Assembly (NCBI GenBank): GCA_025463055.1
Contig: JAOAPV010000006.1
Span: 1 to 38,835, forward strand
Direction of reading: 5' to 3'
DNA: 38,835 nucleotides
From: Candidatus Acidiferrum typicum
GTDB lineage: Bacteria; Acidobacteriota; Terriglobia; Acidiferrales; UBA7541
Shown: in pieces, positions 14,742 to 23,724 of the stretch
How positions within the stretch are numbered: position 1 is the stretch's first letter
How the letters are laid out: every line of letters starts with the position of its first letter
Program-made: the position numbers and the translations under genes
Notes under the pieces: generated by a model
The model's input: the letters and a program-made list of their open reading frames with translations, nothing else
Databases searched by the model: none
What the model was told of the DNA's origin: nothing

Positions 14742-17720
14742 CTACGGGGTTGCGGACAGAGTTTCCTCGTGAACGGGGCAGATGGGACGGTAGGCGCAGC
14801 TGCGGCAGATGAAGCCTTCTTTCGCGGGGAAGCTGCGCGCGCGAATATCGGCGGCGACTTCCTGCACGATTGCCAAGGCTTCGTCGAGCTGCTTTGCCGT
14901 GCGCGGCGTCTCCTGGCGAGAGTTGTCCTGCAGATAATGAAAGACCAGGCGGGCAGGATTAAGCTCGAAAATCTCTTTGGCTGCGATAGCGTAGATACTT
15001 AATTGCAGATCGCGCCGCACTTCCGAGTCTTTTTTGGGTTTTCCGGTTTTGTAATCGATGATCTCGACGTCTTTTCGTCCCAGCGAATTGATCTGGTCAA
15101 TGCGTCCTTTCAGCACGACATTATTTTCGACGGGCAGCGCGAACGTTTTTTCCAGTTCCAGGATCTCCGGCATTTCGTCGAACATGGACTGATGAAACGC
15201 GCGGAGCTGCTCCAGTCCGTCCTTCTTGTATTCGCCTTCCTGATATTCGTCCTCAAAGCCGGAGACCGACCACTCCGTTTCGAACAGGCGCTGCACTTCT
15301 TCGAATGGGAGGCGATTGCCTTTTTTGAGTTCGGCCATCACACGGCGAATGGTGGCGTGCATGACCCGGCCGAAGGTCAGCGTGGCCTTCGCGCCCTCCT
15401 GCAGCGACCACAGGTAGGCAAAAAGATACTTCTGAGGGCATTTGCGGTAGCTGTCCACCGCGGAGGGATTCAACTCGAGCGGCTCCGGCGATGCCGGAAG
15501 GAACGTTTCCGCCCAATCTGCGATCCGCGAAAAGATTTTGGGTCGCTCGATTGGCGGAGCGAACAGCGAACCCGTGGCCGCCGGCGCCTCACCGATTCGC
15601 GCACCATTTAGCGCTGCGACTGCCTGTTTGGGTGCAAGCTGCAAAATGTCGCGGCGCTGGATGCTCGGCTCCATCAAGATGTCTTCGATGAAGGGCGGGA
15701 CTCGGCCTTTTTTCTCAGCGAGCGCGGTGATGGTGAGCCGGTCTTCCGCGCGGGTCAGCGCGACGTAGAACAGTCGCCGCTCCTCTTGATTGTGGAATTG
15801 CTCTTCCGGAGCGCCTTCTTTCATGAGCGCGGGAGGAAATTCGAAGACATGCGGACGTTCCGGCTGCGGGAATTTATTCTTGTTCACGCGCAGCACGAAG
15901 ACGTGAGAAAACTCCAGCCCCTTGGCACCGTGTACGGTCATCAGCCGCACAGCATCGCCCGGGGCATCCTCTTCGAGGCAGATTGCGCCGCCGGCTTGTT
16001 CGAAATAATCCAGATACTCGATAAATTCCGGCAGCTTGCGCGTCTCGCTCTTGTCTTCCCACTCCTTGACGAATTCCGCCAGGCGTTTGATGTAGCCGCG
16101 GTCTTGCTCCGGAGCACGCTGATAGATTTCGAGCCAGTCAAAAAGCTCCGCGACAATGTGGCGGGCATCGCGGCGCTTCATAGTCTTGCGCTGCGCGGTA
16201 GTAAATTCGAGCAACTCGACTATGGCGCTGTGCGACGGATCAAAAGGCAGCGGCGGCTGTTGCGTTTGCAGCACGTCGTAAATCCTTGTGCGCTCTTTGC
16301 GGGCGCGCTCGGCAAAACGCACGAGGTCGGGAGGCGCAAGCTGCCAGGCGGGGGCTGCCAGCACGCGCGCAGTAGCGATGTCATCATACGGCGTCGCGAT
16401 GAGTCGGAGGTAGGCGAGCACATCTTTAACGAGCGGATGCTCCAGGATCGAGAGCCGCGAAATGACAAACGGAATTTTGCGGCGCGCAAGCTCGCGCACA
16501 AGTTCGTCTCGATGGCCGTGCGCTCGGTATAGAACAGCGAAGTCGCGCCAGCGACGGCCGGCTTTGTGAATGCGTTCAAGCTCGGAAGCAACCCAGCGAG
16601 CTTCGTCTTCAGGAGCGGCCAATTCCACAATACGAATTTTTTCGCCTTCGGGTTTATTCGAACTCAGCACTTTTTTCGGAAAATCCGCGCTGACAGTGTT
16701 CTGGCCGATGACTTGGGTGGCGACCCGCAAAATATTGGGAGTGGATCGGTAATTCTCCGTGAGGCTGACGCGGAACTTGGTCGAATCCTGGCTTTCGCGC
16801 CAGCCGGCAAAGCGTTCGAGAAAAAGCTTGAAGCTGCCGAAAGAAGCGCCGCGAAACCGGTAAATGGCCTGGTCATTGTCACCGACTGCGAAAATGTTTT
16901 TCGAATCATTGACGAGCAGCTCTAGCAGCCGGAGTTGCGCGATATTGGTGTCCTGAAATTCGTCAACCAGAATGTAGCGATAGCGAATTTGCAGCGTCGT
17001 GCGGAGAGCGCTATCGCGCTCGAGTAACCCGACTGCGCCGGTGATAAGCGTACCAAAGGAAGAAGACTTCTTTTCGCGGAGCAGCTCTTCGCTGGCGCGG
17101 TAGGCTCGGGCAATTTCTTGTTCGCGCGCCACGGCCTCCTCGCGCTCAGCCAGCGTGTCCTCATCGAGTTGGTTGCGCTCGGCTTGTAGCCGGGCGACGA
17201 GTTCATCGACATAACCCTGGTAGTCCTCGCAGGAGACCAGCTCATCCTGGCAGCGCGAAAAAAACTCCACGAAGTCGTTGAGGAACTGGCCCGGCTCGGC
17301 GAGACGGCGGTAGCGATCGAGCTGCAACCTCGAAAGATTGCGGCGCAGCAGGATCCAATGATCGACCTTATCCAGCATGCGGCTCTGCGGGTCGGTGTCT
17401 TTCAGGATGGACTCGCAAAAGGCGTGGAACGTTTTCAGAGTGACATCCTTGCCCCGCTCACCGACCGTTCTTACCACTCGAGCCTTCATCTCACCGGCTG
17501 CCTTATCGGTGAAGGTCAGTCCCAGAATATTTTCGCCGGAAAGGTTTGGATCGGACTGCAACAAGTGGCGTATGCGCTCGGTAATTACGCGGGTCTTGCC
17601 CGTACCTGCGCCAGCGATGACCAGCAGCGGTCCTTCGACATGCATGATGGCGCGCCGCTGTGCGTCATTGAGTTTCAGGCCGGTGTCGGCCAAGGGCTCG
17701 AGATCAAAAAGTGTGCGCAT
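14742..17720 (-). CDS. UvrD-family DNA helicase with C-terminal PD-(D/E)XK nuclease and Fe-S-type cysteines
   Basis: The 992-residue protein is predicted to unwind and cut DNA ends in recombinational repair, in the manner of RecB/AddA-type helicase-nucleases. Superfamily 1 motifs occur in order: Walker A GAGTGKT at 37-43, TFTDKAAGEM, TFHAFC, DEFQD at 253-257, GDNDQAIYRFRGA, LTENYRS, TVHGAKGLEFSHVF and YVALTRAEDRL. After a linker comes a nuclease domain with GRID (Asp875) and IDYKTGK (Asp889, Lys891), then QLSIYA. One early cysteine in YRKCPQKY plus Cys972, Cys975 and Cys981 (CRSCAYRPIC) match the four-cysteine iron-sulphur arrangement of AddB/Cas4-type nucleases. No addB-like partner lies nearby. 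It is 64 bases downstream of a VWFA gene on the same strand. Confidence 0.93.
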   Translation of the reverse strand: MRTLFDLEPLADTGLKLNDAQRRAIMHVEGPLLVIAGAGTGKTRVITERIRHLLQSDPNLSGENILGLTFTDKAAGEMKARVVRTVGERGKDVTLKTFHAFCESILKDTDPQSRMLDKVDHWILLRRNLSRLQLDRYRRLAEPGQFLNDFVEFFSRCQDELVSCEDYQGYVDELVARLQAERNQLDEDTLAEREEAVAREQEIARAYRASEELLREKKSSSFGTLITGAVGLLERDSALRTTLQIRYRYILVDEFQDTNIAQLRLLELLVNDSKNIFAVGDNDQAIYRFRGASFGSFKLFLERFAGWRESQDSTKFRVSLTENYRSTPNILRVATQVIGQNTVSADFPKKVLSSNKPEGEKIRIVELAAPEDEARWVASELERIHKAGRRWRDFAVLYRAHGHRDELVRELARRKIPFVISRLSILEHPLVKDVLAYLRLIATPYDDIATARVLAAPAWQLAPPDLVRFAERARKERTRIYDVLQTQQPPLPFDPSHSAIVELLEFTTAQRKTMKRRDARHIVAELFDWLEIYQRAPEQDRGYIKRLAEFVKEWEDKSETRKLPEFIEYLDYFEQAGGAICLEEDAPGDAVRLMTVHGAKGLEFSHVFVLRVNKNKFPQPERPHVFEFPPALMKEGAPEEQFHNQEERRLFYVALTRAEDRLTITALAEKKGRVPPFIEDILMEPSIQRRDILQLAPKQAVAALNGARIGEAPAATGSLFAPPIERPKIFSRIADWAETFLPASPEPLELNPSAVDSYRKCPQKYLFAYLWSLQEGAKATLTFGRVMHATIRRVMAELKKGNRLPFEEVQRLFETEWSVSGFEDEYQEGEYKKDGLEQLRAFHQSMFDEMPEILELEKTFALPVENNVVLKGRIDQINSLGRKDVEIIDYKTGKPKKDSEVRRDLQLSIYAIAAKEIFELNPARLVFHYLQDNSRQETPRTAKQLDEALAIVQEVAADIRARSFPAKEGFICRSCAYRPICPVHEETLSATP

Positions 17721-17784
17721 GTTTTAGAAAGCTGGGATAAAGAAGCGTAACGGATTGCGAGGCGAAGGGGAAGCGAAAGTTGAC

Positions 17785-18906
17785 TTAGGGCTGATTTGCC
17801 GAACCGGATGGATTTGTGGAGGGCGGGCGGTTGCTGTTGGCTTTTGCATAGTAGCCGCGGCGAGCACGCACCTGGTAGCCCTTGTGGTCCGGTACTTCAA
17901 TACGGATCTTGTGATATTTGCCGTCAAACTGCGAATGGGTGGGAATGTAAGCGATGGAATATTGATTGCGTAGCTCGTCGCCGATGTCCTGGAAGGATTG
18001 GTCGAGATCGTCCACGTGATAAGGGTAGAATGCACGGCCCCCGGTTTCCTCCGCCAAATCTTGCAGAATCTTATCGCCCTCGGTGAGATGCGTCTTGCGG
18101 TTGGCGGCCTTGTCCGGGTTGGTCTGCGAAAGCTGAATCCATTGCGTGCTGGTGCTGATTGTGTAAATGACCACGCTGTAACGCTGCGCCATCTCAATAG
18201 CTTCGGAGCGCGTGTGATTGGAGAGATTGTCGTCGCCATCGCTAATTAGGATCATCACACGGCGGACGACGTCCGGCTGGTCGCCGGGCGGACGGGGCGG
18301 ATGGCTTAATTCCTTCTCGCATGCATTGTAGATTGCGTCGTAAACCGCGGTGCCGCCGCCGGCGCGCGTCTTTACGATCTCATCGCGCAAACGGCCCGCG
18401 TCGTCAGTAAAGGCCTGGAGGACCGAAGGCTCATCGTCGAAGGTCATCACAAAGGCCTGGTCTTTGTTGTGCCGCAGGACGCTAAAGAGAAACGAAGTGG
18501 CGGCGTCCTGCTCGAATTTGAGGCGGTCGCGAATGCTATTGGAAGTGTCCATGAGCAGGCCGATGCGCAGCGGCAGGTCGGTTTGCCGGCTGAAATAGCG
18601 GATGGCCTCCGGAGCTTTGTCATCCCAGATCTTGAAGTCGTCCTTTTCCAGGTCCGGGACGAGCTTATTGCGACGATTGAGAACGGTGAAGAGGACGTCG
18701 ACGAGGTTAACGACCTGAGTGATTTTGCCCTGATCTTGCCGCTCGGGGCTTTGCTCTTGCGGAGATGGGGGCTGAGGGGGCGCGGGCTGTTGTGGGGCAC
18801 CCTGCCGCTTCTCCGGCACGCCGCTAGAGGATTGCTGTGCGCGATCGCCTGGAATTGCGAGGAGCAGCGCTACAACGAGAACGAGCGAGATAGAAATCCG
18901 ACGCAT
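17785..18906 (-). CDS. Secreted VWFA-related Acidobacterial domain protein, third copy
   Basis: The protein has 373 residues with a signal peptide (MRRISISLVLVVALLLAI, cut near residue 23) and a Pro/Gln-rich linker to about residue 60. The family N-terminal strands follow (VVNLVDVLFTVLNRRNK, LEKDDFKIWDD), then a VWA domain with intact MIDAS: DTSNS at 120-124, Thr in GTAVYDAIYNAC and Asp in ISDGDDN. The C-terminal YSIAYIPTHSQ...KIRIEV...RARRGYYAK is typical. It follows the rluD-like gene on the same strand, 9 bases after that stop, so it may be expressed with the ileS-side genes. Among the three VWFA-type proteins here, this one and 12133-13104 keep metal-binding residues. Confidence 0.92.
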   Translation of the reverse strand: MRRISISLVLVVALLLAIPGDRAQQSSSGVPEKRQGAPQQPAPPQPPSPQEQSPERQDQGKITQVVNLVDVLFTVLNRRNKLVPDLEKDDFKIWDDKAPEAIRYFSRQTDLPLRIGLLMDTSNSIRDRLKFEQDAATSFLFSVLRHNKDQAFVMTFDDEPSVLQAFTDDAGRLRDEIVKTRAGGGTAVYDAIYNACEKELSHPPRPPGDQPDVVRRVMILISDGDDNLSNHTRSEAIEMAQRYSVVIYTISTSTQWIQLSQTNPDKAANRKTHLTEGDKILQDLAEETGGRAFYPYHVDDLDQSFQDIGDELRNQYSIAYIPTHSQFDGKYHKIRIEVPDHKGYQVRARRGYYAKANSNRPPSTNPSGSANQP

Positions 18907-18915
18907 GTGAATTGA

Positions 18916-19926
18916 TTATAGGTAGCTGGCGAGGGCAGCGTCAATTCGCTGGGGAGATTCGCCGGCTGCGGCGCTGAGGTGCTGCAAAAATTCGCGCAGA
19001 TCTTGCGGAAGTGGAGCGCGGAGTTCGATCCATGCGCCGGTGCGCGGTTGCGTGAAGCCGATGTTGGCAGCGTGGAGGAAATTGCGGGCTAGCGGCGGCA
19101 GCGTGATCTTGCCGATCCGAAGTTGTGCCGCCGCGCCGTACAACGTGTCACCAACCACCGGATGCCGGACAGTGGAGAAATGCACACGGATCTGGTGCGT
19201 GCGACCAGTGTGGAGGTGAACTTCGACGAGACTAGTGCTGCCGATTCGCGCGATTGCGCGCCAGTCTGTGCGCGCTTCACGCGCATTGCCGAGCACGATG
19301 CTGCGGCGCGCGGTCATGCGCGTGCGATGTTTGGGGTCGCGCATGATGGCTAGCTCAATGCGGCCATGTTCTTCCTTGAGATGACCTTCTAGAAGGGCGA
19401 TATAGGTTTTCTTCACTTGGCGCTGACGAAATGATTCGGCGAGCTTCGCGTGGGCGGCATCGTTTTTCGCGACAAGGATTATGCCGGAGGTGTCTTTGTC
19501 GAGCCGATGCACGATTCCAGGGCGAAGCGCGTCGCCACCCTGCGACAGCGCCTGGCCGCGGCCGAGCAGCGCGTTTACCAGCGTGCCGCGCGGATTGCCG
19601 GCGCCGGCGTGCACGGTCATGCCGGCCGGTTTGTTGACGGCGATGACGTCTTCATCTTCGTACAAGATTTCGAGGGGAATGGATTCGGGTTCGGCGCGGA
19701 GGGGAGGACGAGGCTGGATTTCTACGCTGATGCGTTCGCCGCTGCGGACACGATGAGAGCCTTTCGCGGGGTGGGAATTGACGAGCACCAGGCCACTGTC
19801 GATAAGTTCTTGCGCGCGCGTTCGGCTAAGTGTGAATCGAGAGGCAATTTCTTGATCGAGACGGTGCCCTGCTTCGCCTTCAGTAACGACGAATTCGTGA
19901 AGCGAAGGTTCGTTGCTCTGGCTCAC
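18916..19926 (-). CDS. RluD-family pseudouridine synthase
   Basis: RluA/RluC/RluD enzymes convert uridines in 23S rRNA or tRNA to pseudouridine. The protein starts with an S4 RNA-binding domain (HRLDQEIASRFTLSRTRAQELIDSGLVLVN) followed by the catalytic domain with RPGIVHRLDKDTSGI, in which Asp143 is the expected nucleophile. Also conserved are VNKPAGMTVHAGAG, KTYIALLEG and HTGRTHQIRVH. The open frame runs up to 20109 into lspA, but the S4 domain and normal family length point to the GTG at 19926 (336 residues), though no strong Shine-Dalgarno precedes it. The ileS-lspA-rluD order is common in bacteria. I do not assign a specific rRNA target, although RluD-type (1911/1915/1917) is most likely. 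Confidence 0.9.
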   Translation of the reverse strand: MSQSNEPSLHEFVVTEGEAGHRLDQEIASRFTLSRTRAQELIDSGLVLVNSHPAKGSHRVRSGERISVEIQPRPPLRAEPESIPLEILYEDEDVIAVNKPAGMTVHAGAGNPRGTLVNALLGRGQALSQGGDALRPGIVHRLDKDTSGIILVAKNDAAHAKLAESFRQRQVKKTYIALLEGHLKEEHGRIELAIMRDPKHRTRMTARRSIVLGNAREARTDWRAIARIGSTSLVEVHLHTGRTHQIRVHFSTVRHPVVGDTLYGAAAQLRIGKITLPPLARNFLHAANIGFTQPRTGAWIELRAPLPQDLREFLQHLSAAAGESPQRIDAALASYL

Positions 19927-20026
19927 GCGGAGATTGTAGCAGCGGTTCGCGCGATACAACCTCGGATGCAGGCGTGATTGCGAGCCAATAATCGCGGGAG
20001 CCTCCAAAAAATAGGGCGCTCTACCG

Positions 20027-20542
20027 CTAGCTCGACTCACTTTTAGTGGCTTCGGGGGCGTGGTGTTTGTGGAAGAAGAGGACGTCGATGATGATGAGGG
20101 TGGCGCCAATGGTAATGGCGGAGTCGGCGACGTTGAACGCAGGCCAATGATAGCTGCCGAGCCAGACTTCGAAGAAGTCTGTGACGGCGCCGTGCACGAT
20201 GCGGTCGGTCACGTTGCCGGTGGCACCACCAAGTAGGAGAGCGAGGCCGGCAGCGGTCAGCGAACCGCCGCTGTGACCGGCGACAAACAGCCAAGCGAGT
20301 GCGCCGATTACTATGGCGGAGCCGACGATCAGCAGGATACGCATACCTGTTGATGGCGAATCGGCGAAGACACCGAAAGCAATGCCGGGATTGCGACTGT
20401 GTACGAGGTAAATGAAATCGTGGATTACCTCGCGGTGCCAGCCTTCGACGGTTTGCGATTCGAACCAGGCTTTCGTGGCGCGATCAAGTAGGACGACCGC
20501 TATGGTTAACCACAGCCAGCGGAGGCGCGCCGGGTAAATCAA
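20027..20542 (-). CDS. lspA: Lipoprotein signal peptidase (signal peptidase II)
   Basis: LspA is an inner-membrane aspartyl protease that removes signal peptides from diacylglyceryl-modified prolipoproteins. The 171-residue protein has four hydrophobic helices and the two catalytic aspartates at the expected spacing: Asp122 in GNVTDRIVHGAVTDFFE and Asp140 in FNVADSAI, together with LDRATK near residue 20 and NPGIAFG. The start is TTG with GGGAG seven bases upstream. It lies between ileS and the pseudouridine synthase gene, a common order. A terminator after ileS (20625-20646) suggests it has its own promoter in the roughly 80-base gap or depends on read-through. Confidence 0.95.
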   Translation of the reverse strand: MIYPARLRWLWLTIAVVLLDRATKAWFESQTVEGWHREVIHDFIYLVHSRNPGIAFGVFADSPSTGMRILLIVGSAIVIGALAWLFVAGHSGGSLTAAGLALLLGGATGNVTDRIVHGAVTDFFEVWLGSYHWPAFNVADSAITIGATLIIIDVLFFHKHHAPEATKSESS

Positions 20543-20624
20543 TGGCGTGCTCCCGATCGGACGCAGATAATGAGGAGGTGTTCTAGTTTTTTCGTTAGCG
20601 TTAGCACCTGAGCCGCTGCTCTCG

Positions 20625-20646
20625 AAAAAAGCCGCACTTTCGGCTT
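20625..20646 (-). terminator. Rho-independent terminator of ileS
   Basis: On the minus strand AAGCCG and CGGCTT pair around a six-base loop and are followed by a T run. The left arm begins within the ileS stop codon region, so the hairpin directly abuts the coding sequence. Confidence 0.7.
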
Positions 20647-23482
20647 ATGTGGCGGCATTGGTAGTAGCTCCGCCTTCAATTTCGGACAACGCTTCGCTGC
20701 AGCGCTCACAGATCGTGGGGTAGCGTTGGTTTTCACCCACGTGGATGGAATAGTTCCAGCAGCGCTCGCATTTTTTGCCGTCAGCCTTTTCGATTCGAAC
20801 AGCCAAGCCGGAGGATTCAACAGGATCGATCCCCGAAGGTGCAGCGTCCACGATTTGCACCTGAGAGACGATGAACAGTGCAGGCAATTCCTTGGCGTAT
20901 GCCTTCAGAGTGCTCTGCAGCTTTGCAAGGCTGGAATACAACGAAACTTTCGCTTCCAGCGAGCCGCCGATGGATTTCGCGTTACGCGCTTCCTCCAGCT
21001 TCACGAGCACGGCGGAGCGCACCTTGGCCAATTCTTCCCAGGCTTCCTTTTTCTGAACGTCGATCTTTGCGATCAAACTTTCGGGAGCGGGGAACTCCGT
21101 CATATGCACGCTAGCCTGATCACCTTTAGCCTTCGGCAGATACTTCCAGATTTCCTCAGACGTGAAGACCAGAACCGGCGCGATCAAACGCACCAATGCG
21201 CTAGTGATTTTCCAGATCGCCGTTTGAGCCGAGCGGCGGGATTTGTTCCCGGCAGCTCTTGTGTAGAGACGATCTTTCAACACGTCGTAGTAGAAGGAGC
21301 TGAGATCGACAACGCAGAAATCGTGGACCGCATGATAAACGCGATGGAAATCGTATCCGGCATACCACTCGCGGCACTTAATAACTAGGTCTGCGGTGCG
21401 CTCGAGCATCCAACGATCCATTTCCTCGAGCTGCTCGTTGGGCAGCACATCGCGTGAGGGATCGAAGTCAGACAAATTGCCAAGCGCGAACCGAAAGGTG
21501 TTTCGGATTTTCCGATAGGCCTCGCTGAGCTGGGTCATCACCCGCTCGCTCATCTTTACGTCGGCTTGGTATTCCACCGAGGCAACCCAGAGCCGCAGCA
21601 GGTCAGCGCCCCAGCGTTCCACGATTTCGTTAGGATACAGAGCGTTGCCGAGAGACTTCGACATCGGCTGCCCTTTTTCATCGAGCGTCCACCCGTGCGT
21701 GACGACGCTGCGAAATGGCGCTTTGTGCTTGATGCCAGTGGCCACGAGCAGCGAGCTGTGGAACCAGCCGCGATATTGGTCCGGGCCTTCCAGGTAAACG
21801 TCAGCCGGCCACTCCGGTCCTTTCAGGACCGCCAAGTGCGACGAGCCGGAATCGAACCAGACATCGAGAATGTCGTTTTCTTTGCGCCACTTTGTCGCGC
21901 CGCAGGAGCACTTGGTTCCGGCGGGCAAGAGCTTCTCCGCCGTGTGTTGGTACCAGGCGTCCGCGCCTTCCTTCTCGAACCAGCGCACAACATTGCGCAG
22001 GGCCTTGAAATCTTCAAGGCGGGTGCCGCAGGCTTCACAATAGAAAACGATGATCGGGACGCCCCAAAAGCGCTGGCGCGAAACGGTCCAGTCCGGGCGC
22101 TCCTTGATCATTTCGTACATGCGGTCTTCGCCCCAGGCGGGAATCCACTTGACGTGACGGATTTCGCCGAGAGCTTCCTGACGGAGAGTCGTGGTGCGGC
22201 CATGCGCCGCGGCGTCGATCTTGATGAACCACTGCTCAGTGGCGCGAAAGATCAGAGGATTGTGGCAGCGCCAGCAATGCGGGTAGCTGTGCTTGTATTC
22301 ATGGTGGCCGAGCAGCGCGCCGCGATCGGCAAGCAGCTTGACGATAATGGGATTCGCGGTGAACACGTCCTTGCCTTTGTATTCCGGCAAGCCCTCGAGA
22401 TAAACGCCGCGGTCATCGATTGGAGCGTAAACTTCCAAGCCATATTTCTGGCCGGAGTAGAAATCGTCAGCGCCGTGGCCTGGCGCGGTGTGCACGATGC
22501 CGCTGCCTTGGTCGAGCGTTACATAGTCAGCGAGAATGCCAGGCACCTGAATCGGCAAAAAGGGATGCTGAAACTTCATCCCGGAAAACTCGGAGCCCTT
22601 AAATTTGGCGCGAACGCGAGCTTCCTTGATTCCGCATTCGGCTTGCAAAGCGGCGACGCGATCCGCCGCAAGCAGCAGCGCGCCCTTTTCCGTATCGACC
22701 ACGGCGTATTCGAAATCCGGATGGAAGGCGAGAGCGCGATTATGCGGGATTGTCCAAGGAGTGGTCGTCCAAATCACCGCGCTAACATCGCTACCAAGCT
22801 TGGCTGCTTCGCCCGAACCACCGCCAACCACGCCAAATTTTACCCAGATCGACGGGCTTGTGTGGTCTTCGTACTCGACTTCAGCTTCTGCTAAAGCGGT
22901 GGAGTCATAGATGCACCAATACACCGGCTTGCGCCCGCGATAGACGTAGCCGTTCTCCATGAAATCGAGGAACGCGCTCGCGATCGTGGCCTCGTAGTCG
23001 AAGCTCATGGTCAGGTAAGGATCGTTCCACCGGCCGAAAATACCCAGGCGCTTGAAGTCGCGCTTATGCTGCTCGACATACCGCGTCGCAAATTGACGGC
23101 AGAGTTTGCGAAACTCCGCCGGCGGGACCTTGCCCTTGCCGCCTAATTCCTTTTCGACCTGGGTTTCGATGGGCAACCCGTGACAATCCCAGCCCGGCAC
23201 GTAAGGCGCATAATGTCCGGCCATGCTCCTGGTCTTCACGACCAGATCTTTCAAGATCTTGTTGAGGCCAGTGCCCAAGTGGATTTCGCCGGTGGGATAT
23301 GGCGGCCCGTCGTGCAAAACAAACAGCGGCTTGCCTTTACGGACTTCGAGAATGCGCTCATACAGGTTCTCTTCCTGCCACGCCGCGAGCTGTTTCGGCT
23401 CGTTCTGGGGCAAGTTGGCCTTCATGGAAAAGTCTGTCTTCGGCAGATTGAGTGTCTTCTTTAGTTCGAGCGGCTCGGCCAT
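20645..23482 (-). CDS. ileS: Isoleucyl-tRNA synthetase
   Basis: This class I synthetase charges tRNA-Ile in the cytoplasm and edits misacylated valine. From ATG 23482 it has 945 residues, full length for bacterial IleS. The HIGH-type signature is PPYPTGEIHLGTGLNKILKD with HLGT at 68-71, and the KMSKS-type loop is GQPMSKSLGN. Editing-domain motifs (TTTPWTIPHNRALAFHP, TAPGHGADDF), PGWDCHGLPIE and the EGPDQYRGWF active-site strand are present. The C-terminal zinc site has CERCWNYS and CERCSEAL. An upstream TTG at 23524 would add 14 residues but has no ribosome binding site. No T-box leader was seen. It heads the minus-strand block with lspA and the rluD-like gene. Confidence 0.97.
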   Translation of the reverse strand: MAEPLELKKTLNLPKTDFSMKANLPQNEPKQLAAWQEENLYERILEVRKGKPLFVLHDGPPYPTGEIHLGTGLNKILKDLVVKTRSMAGHYAPYVPGWDCHGLPIETQVEKELGGKGKVPPAEFRKLCRQFATRYVEQHKRDFKRLGIFGRWNDPYLTMSFDYEATIASAFLDFMENGYVYRGRKPVYWCIYDSTALAEAEVEYEDHTSPSIWVKFGVVGGGSGEAAKLGSDVSAVIWTTTPWTIPHNRALAFHPDFEYAVVDTEKGALLLAADRVAALQAECGIKEARVRAKFKGSEFSGMKFQHPFLPIQVPGILADYVTLDQGSGIVHTAPGHGADDFYSGQKYGLEVYAPIDDRGVYLEGLPEYKGKDVFTANPIIVKLLADRGALLGHHEYKHSYPHCWRCHNPLIFRATEQWFIKIDAAAHGRTTTLRQEALGEIRHVKWIPAWGEDRMYEMIKERPDWTVSRQRFWGVPIIVFYCEACGTRLEDFKALRNVVRWFEKEGADAWYQHTAEKLLPAGTKCSCGATKWRKENDILDVWFDSGSSHLAVLKGPEWPADVYLEGPDQYRGWFHSSLLVATGIKHKAPFRSVVTHGWTLDEKGQPMSKSLGNALYPNEIVERWGADLLRLWVASVEYQADVKMSERVMTQLSEAYRKIRNTFRFALGNLSDFDPSRDVLPNEQLEEMDRWMLERTADLVIKCREWYAGYDFHRVYHAVHDFCVVDLSSFYYDVLKDRLYTRAAGNKSRRSAQTAIWKITSALVRLIAPVLVFTSEEIWKYLPKAKGDQASVHMTEFPAPESLIAKIDVQKKEAWEELAKVRSAVLVKLEEARNAKSIGGSLEAKVSLYSSLAKLQSTLKAYAKELPALFIVSQVQIVDAAPSGIDPVESSGLAVRIEKADGKKCERCWNYSIHVGENQRYPTICERCSEALSEIEGGATTNAAT

Positions 23483-23724
23483 GGGCTGATTAGCGTATTT
23501 CCCTTCTATGCCGTTATTTCCCAAAGGTGTTTGGCGGGAAACATCGGAAAGCAGCGTGAATACCGTATGTTACAATGAATGCCAGTGGGTGTCAGCCCAA
23601 GGCGCGTGCAACCAATCGTAGGCCGTGGGAATCGTATTTTCGTTGGTATTCCGTTGGGACACCTAGTCGAGGCTTTCTTACGTCTAAACCTATGCCGATA
23701 AGCGGCTGATTTTAGAGGACACAG
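23483..23724. other. Divergent intergenic region between ileS and tonB
   Basis: These roughly 240 bases separate two divergent genes and must hold both promoters. A TACAAT at 23570-23575 on the plus strand resembles a -10 box but has no good -35 partner, so no promoter is called. No hairpin typical of a T-box or riboswitch was recognised. Confidence 0.3.

Noticed and set aside
19927-20109. N-terminal extension of the RluD-like protein
   Set aside because: It has low complexity, overlaps lspA and is absent from the family.
23483-23724. Possible T-box or riboswitch in front of ileS
   Set aside because: No T-box consensus (GGTGG...) or antiterminator hairpin could be found, and such leaders are not expected in this phylum.
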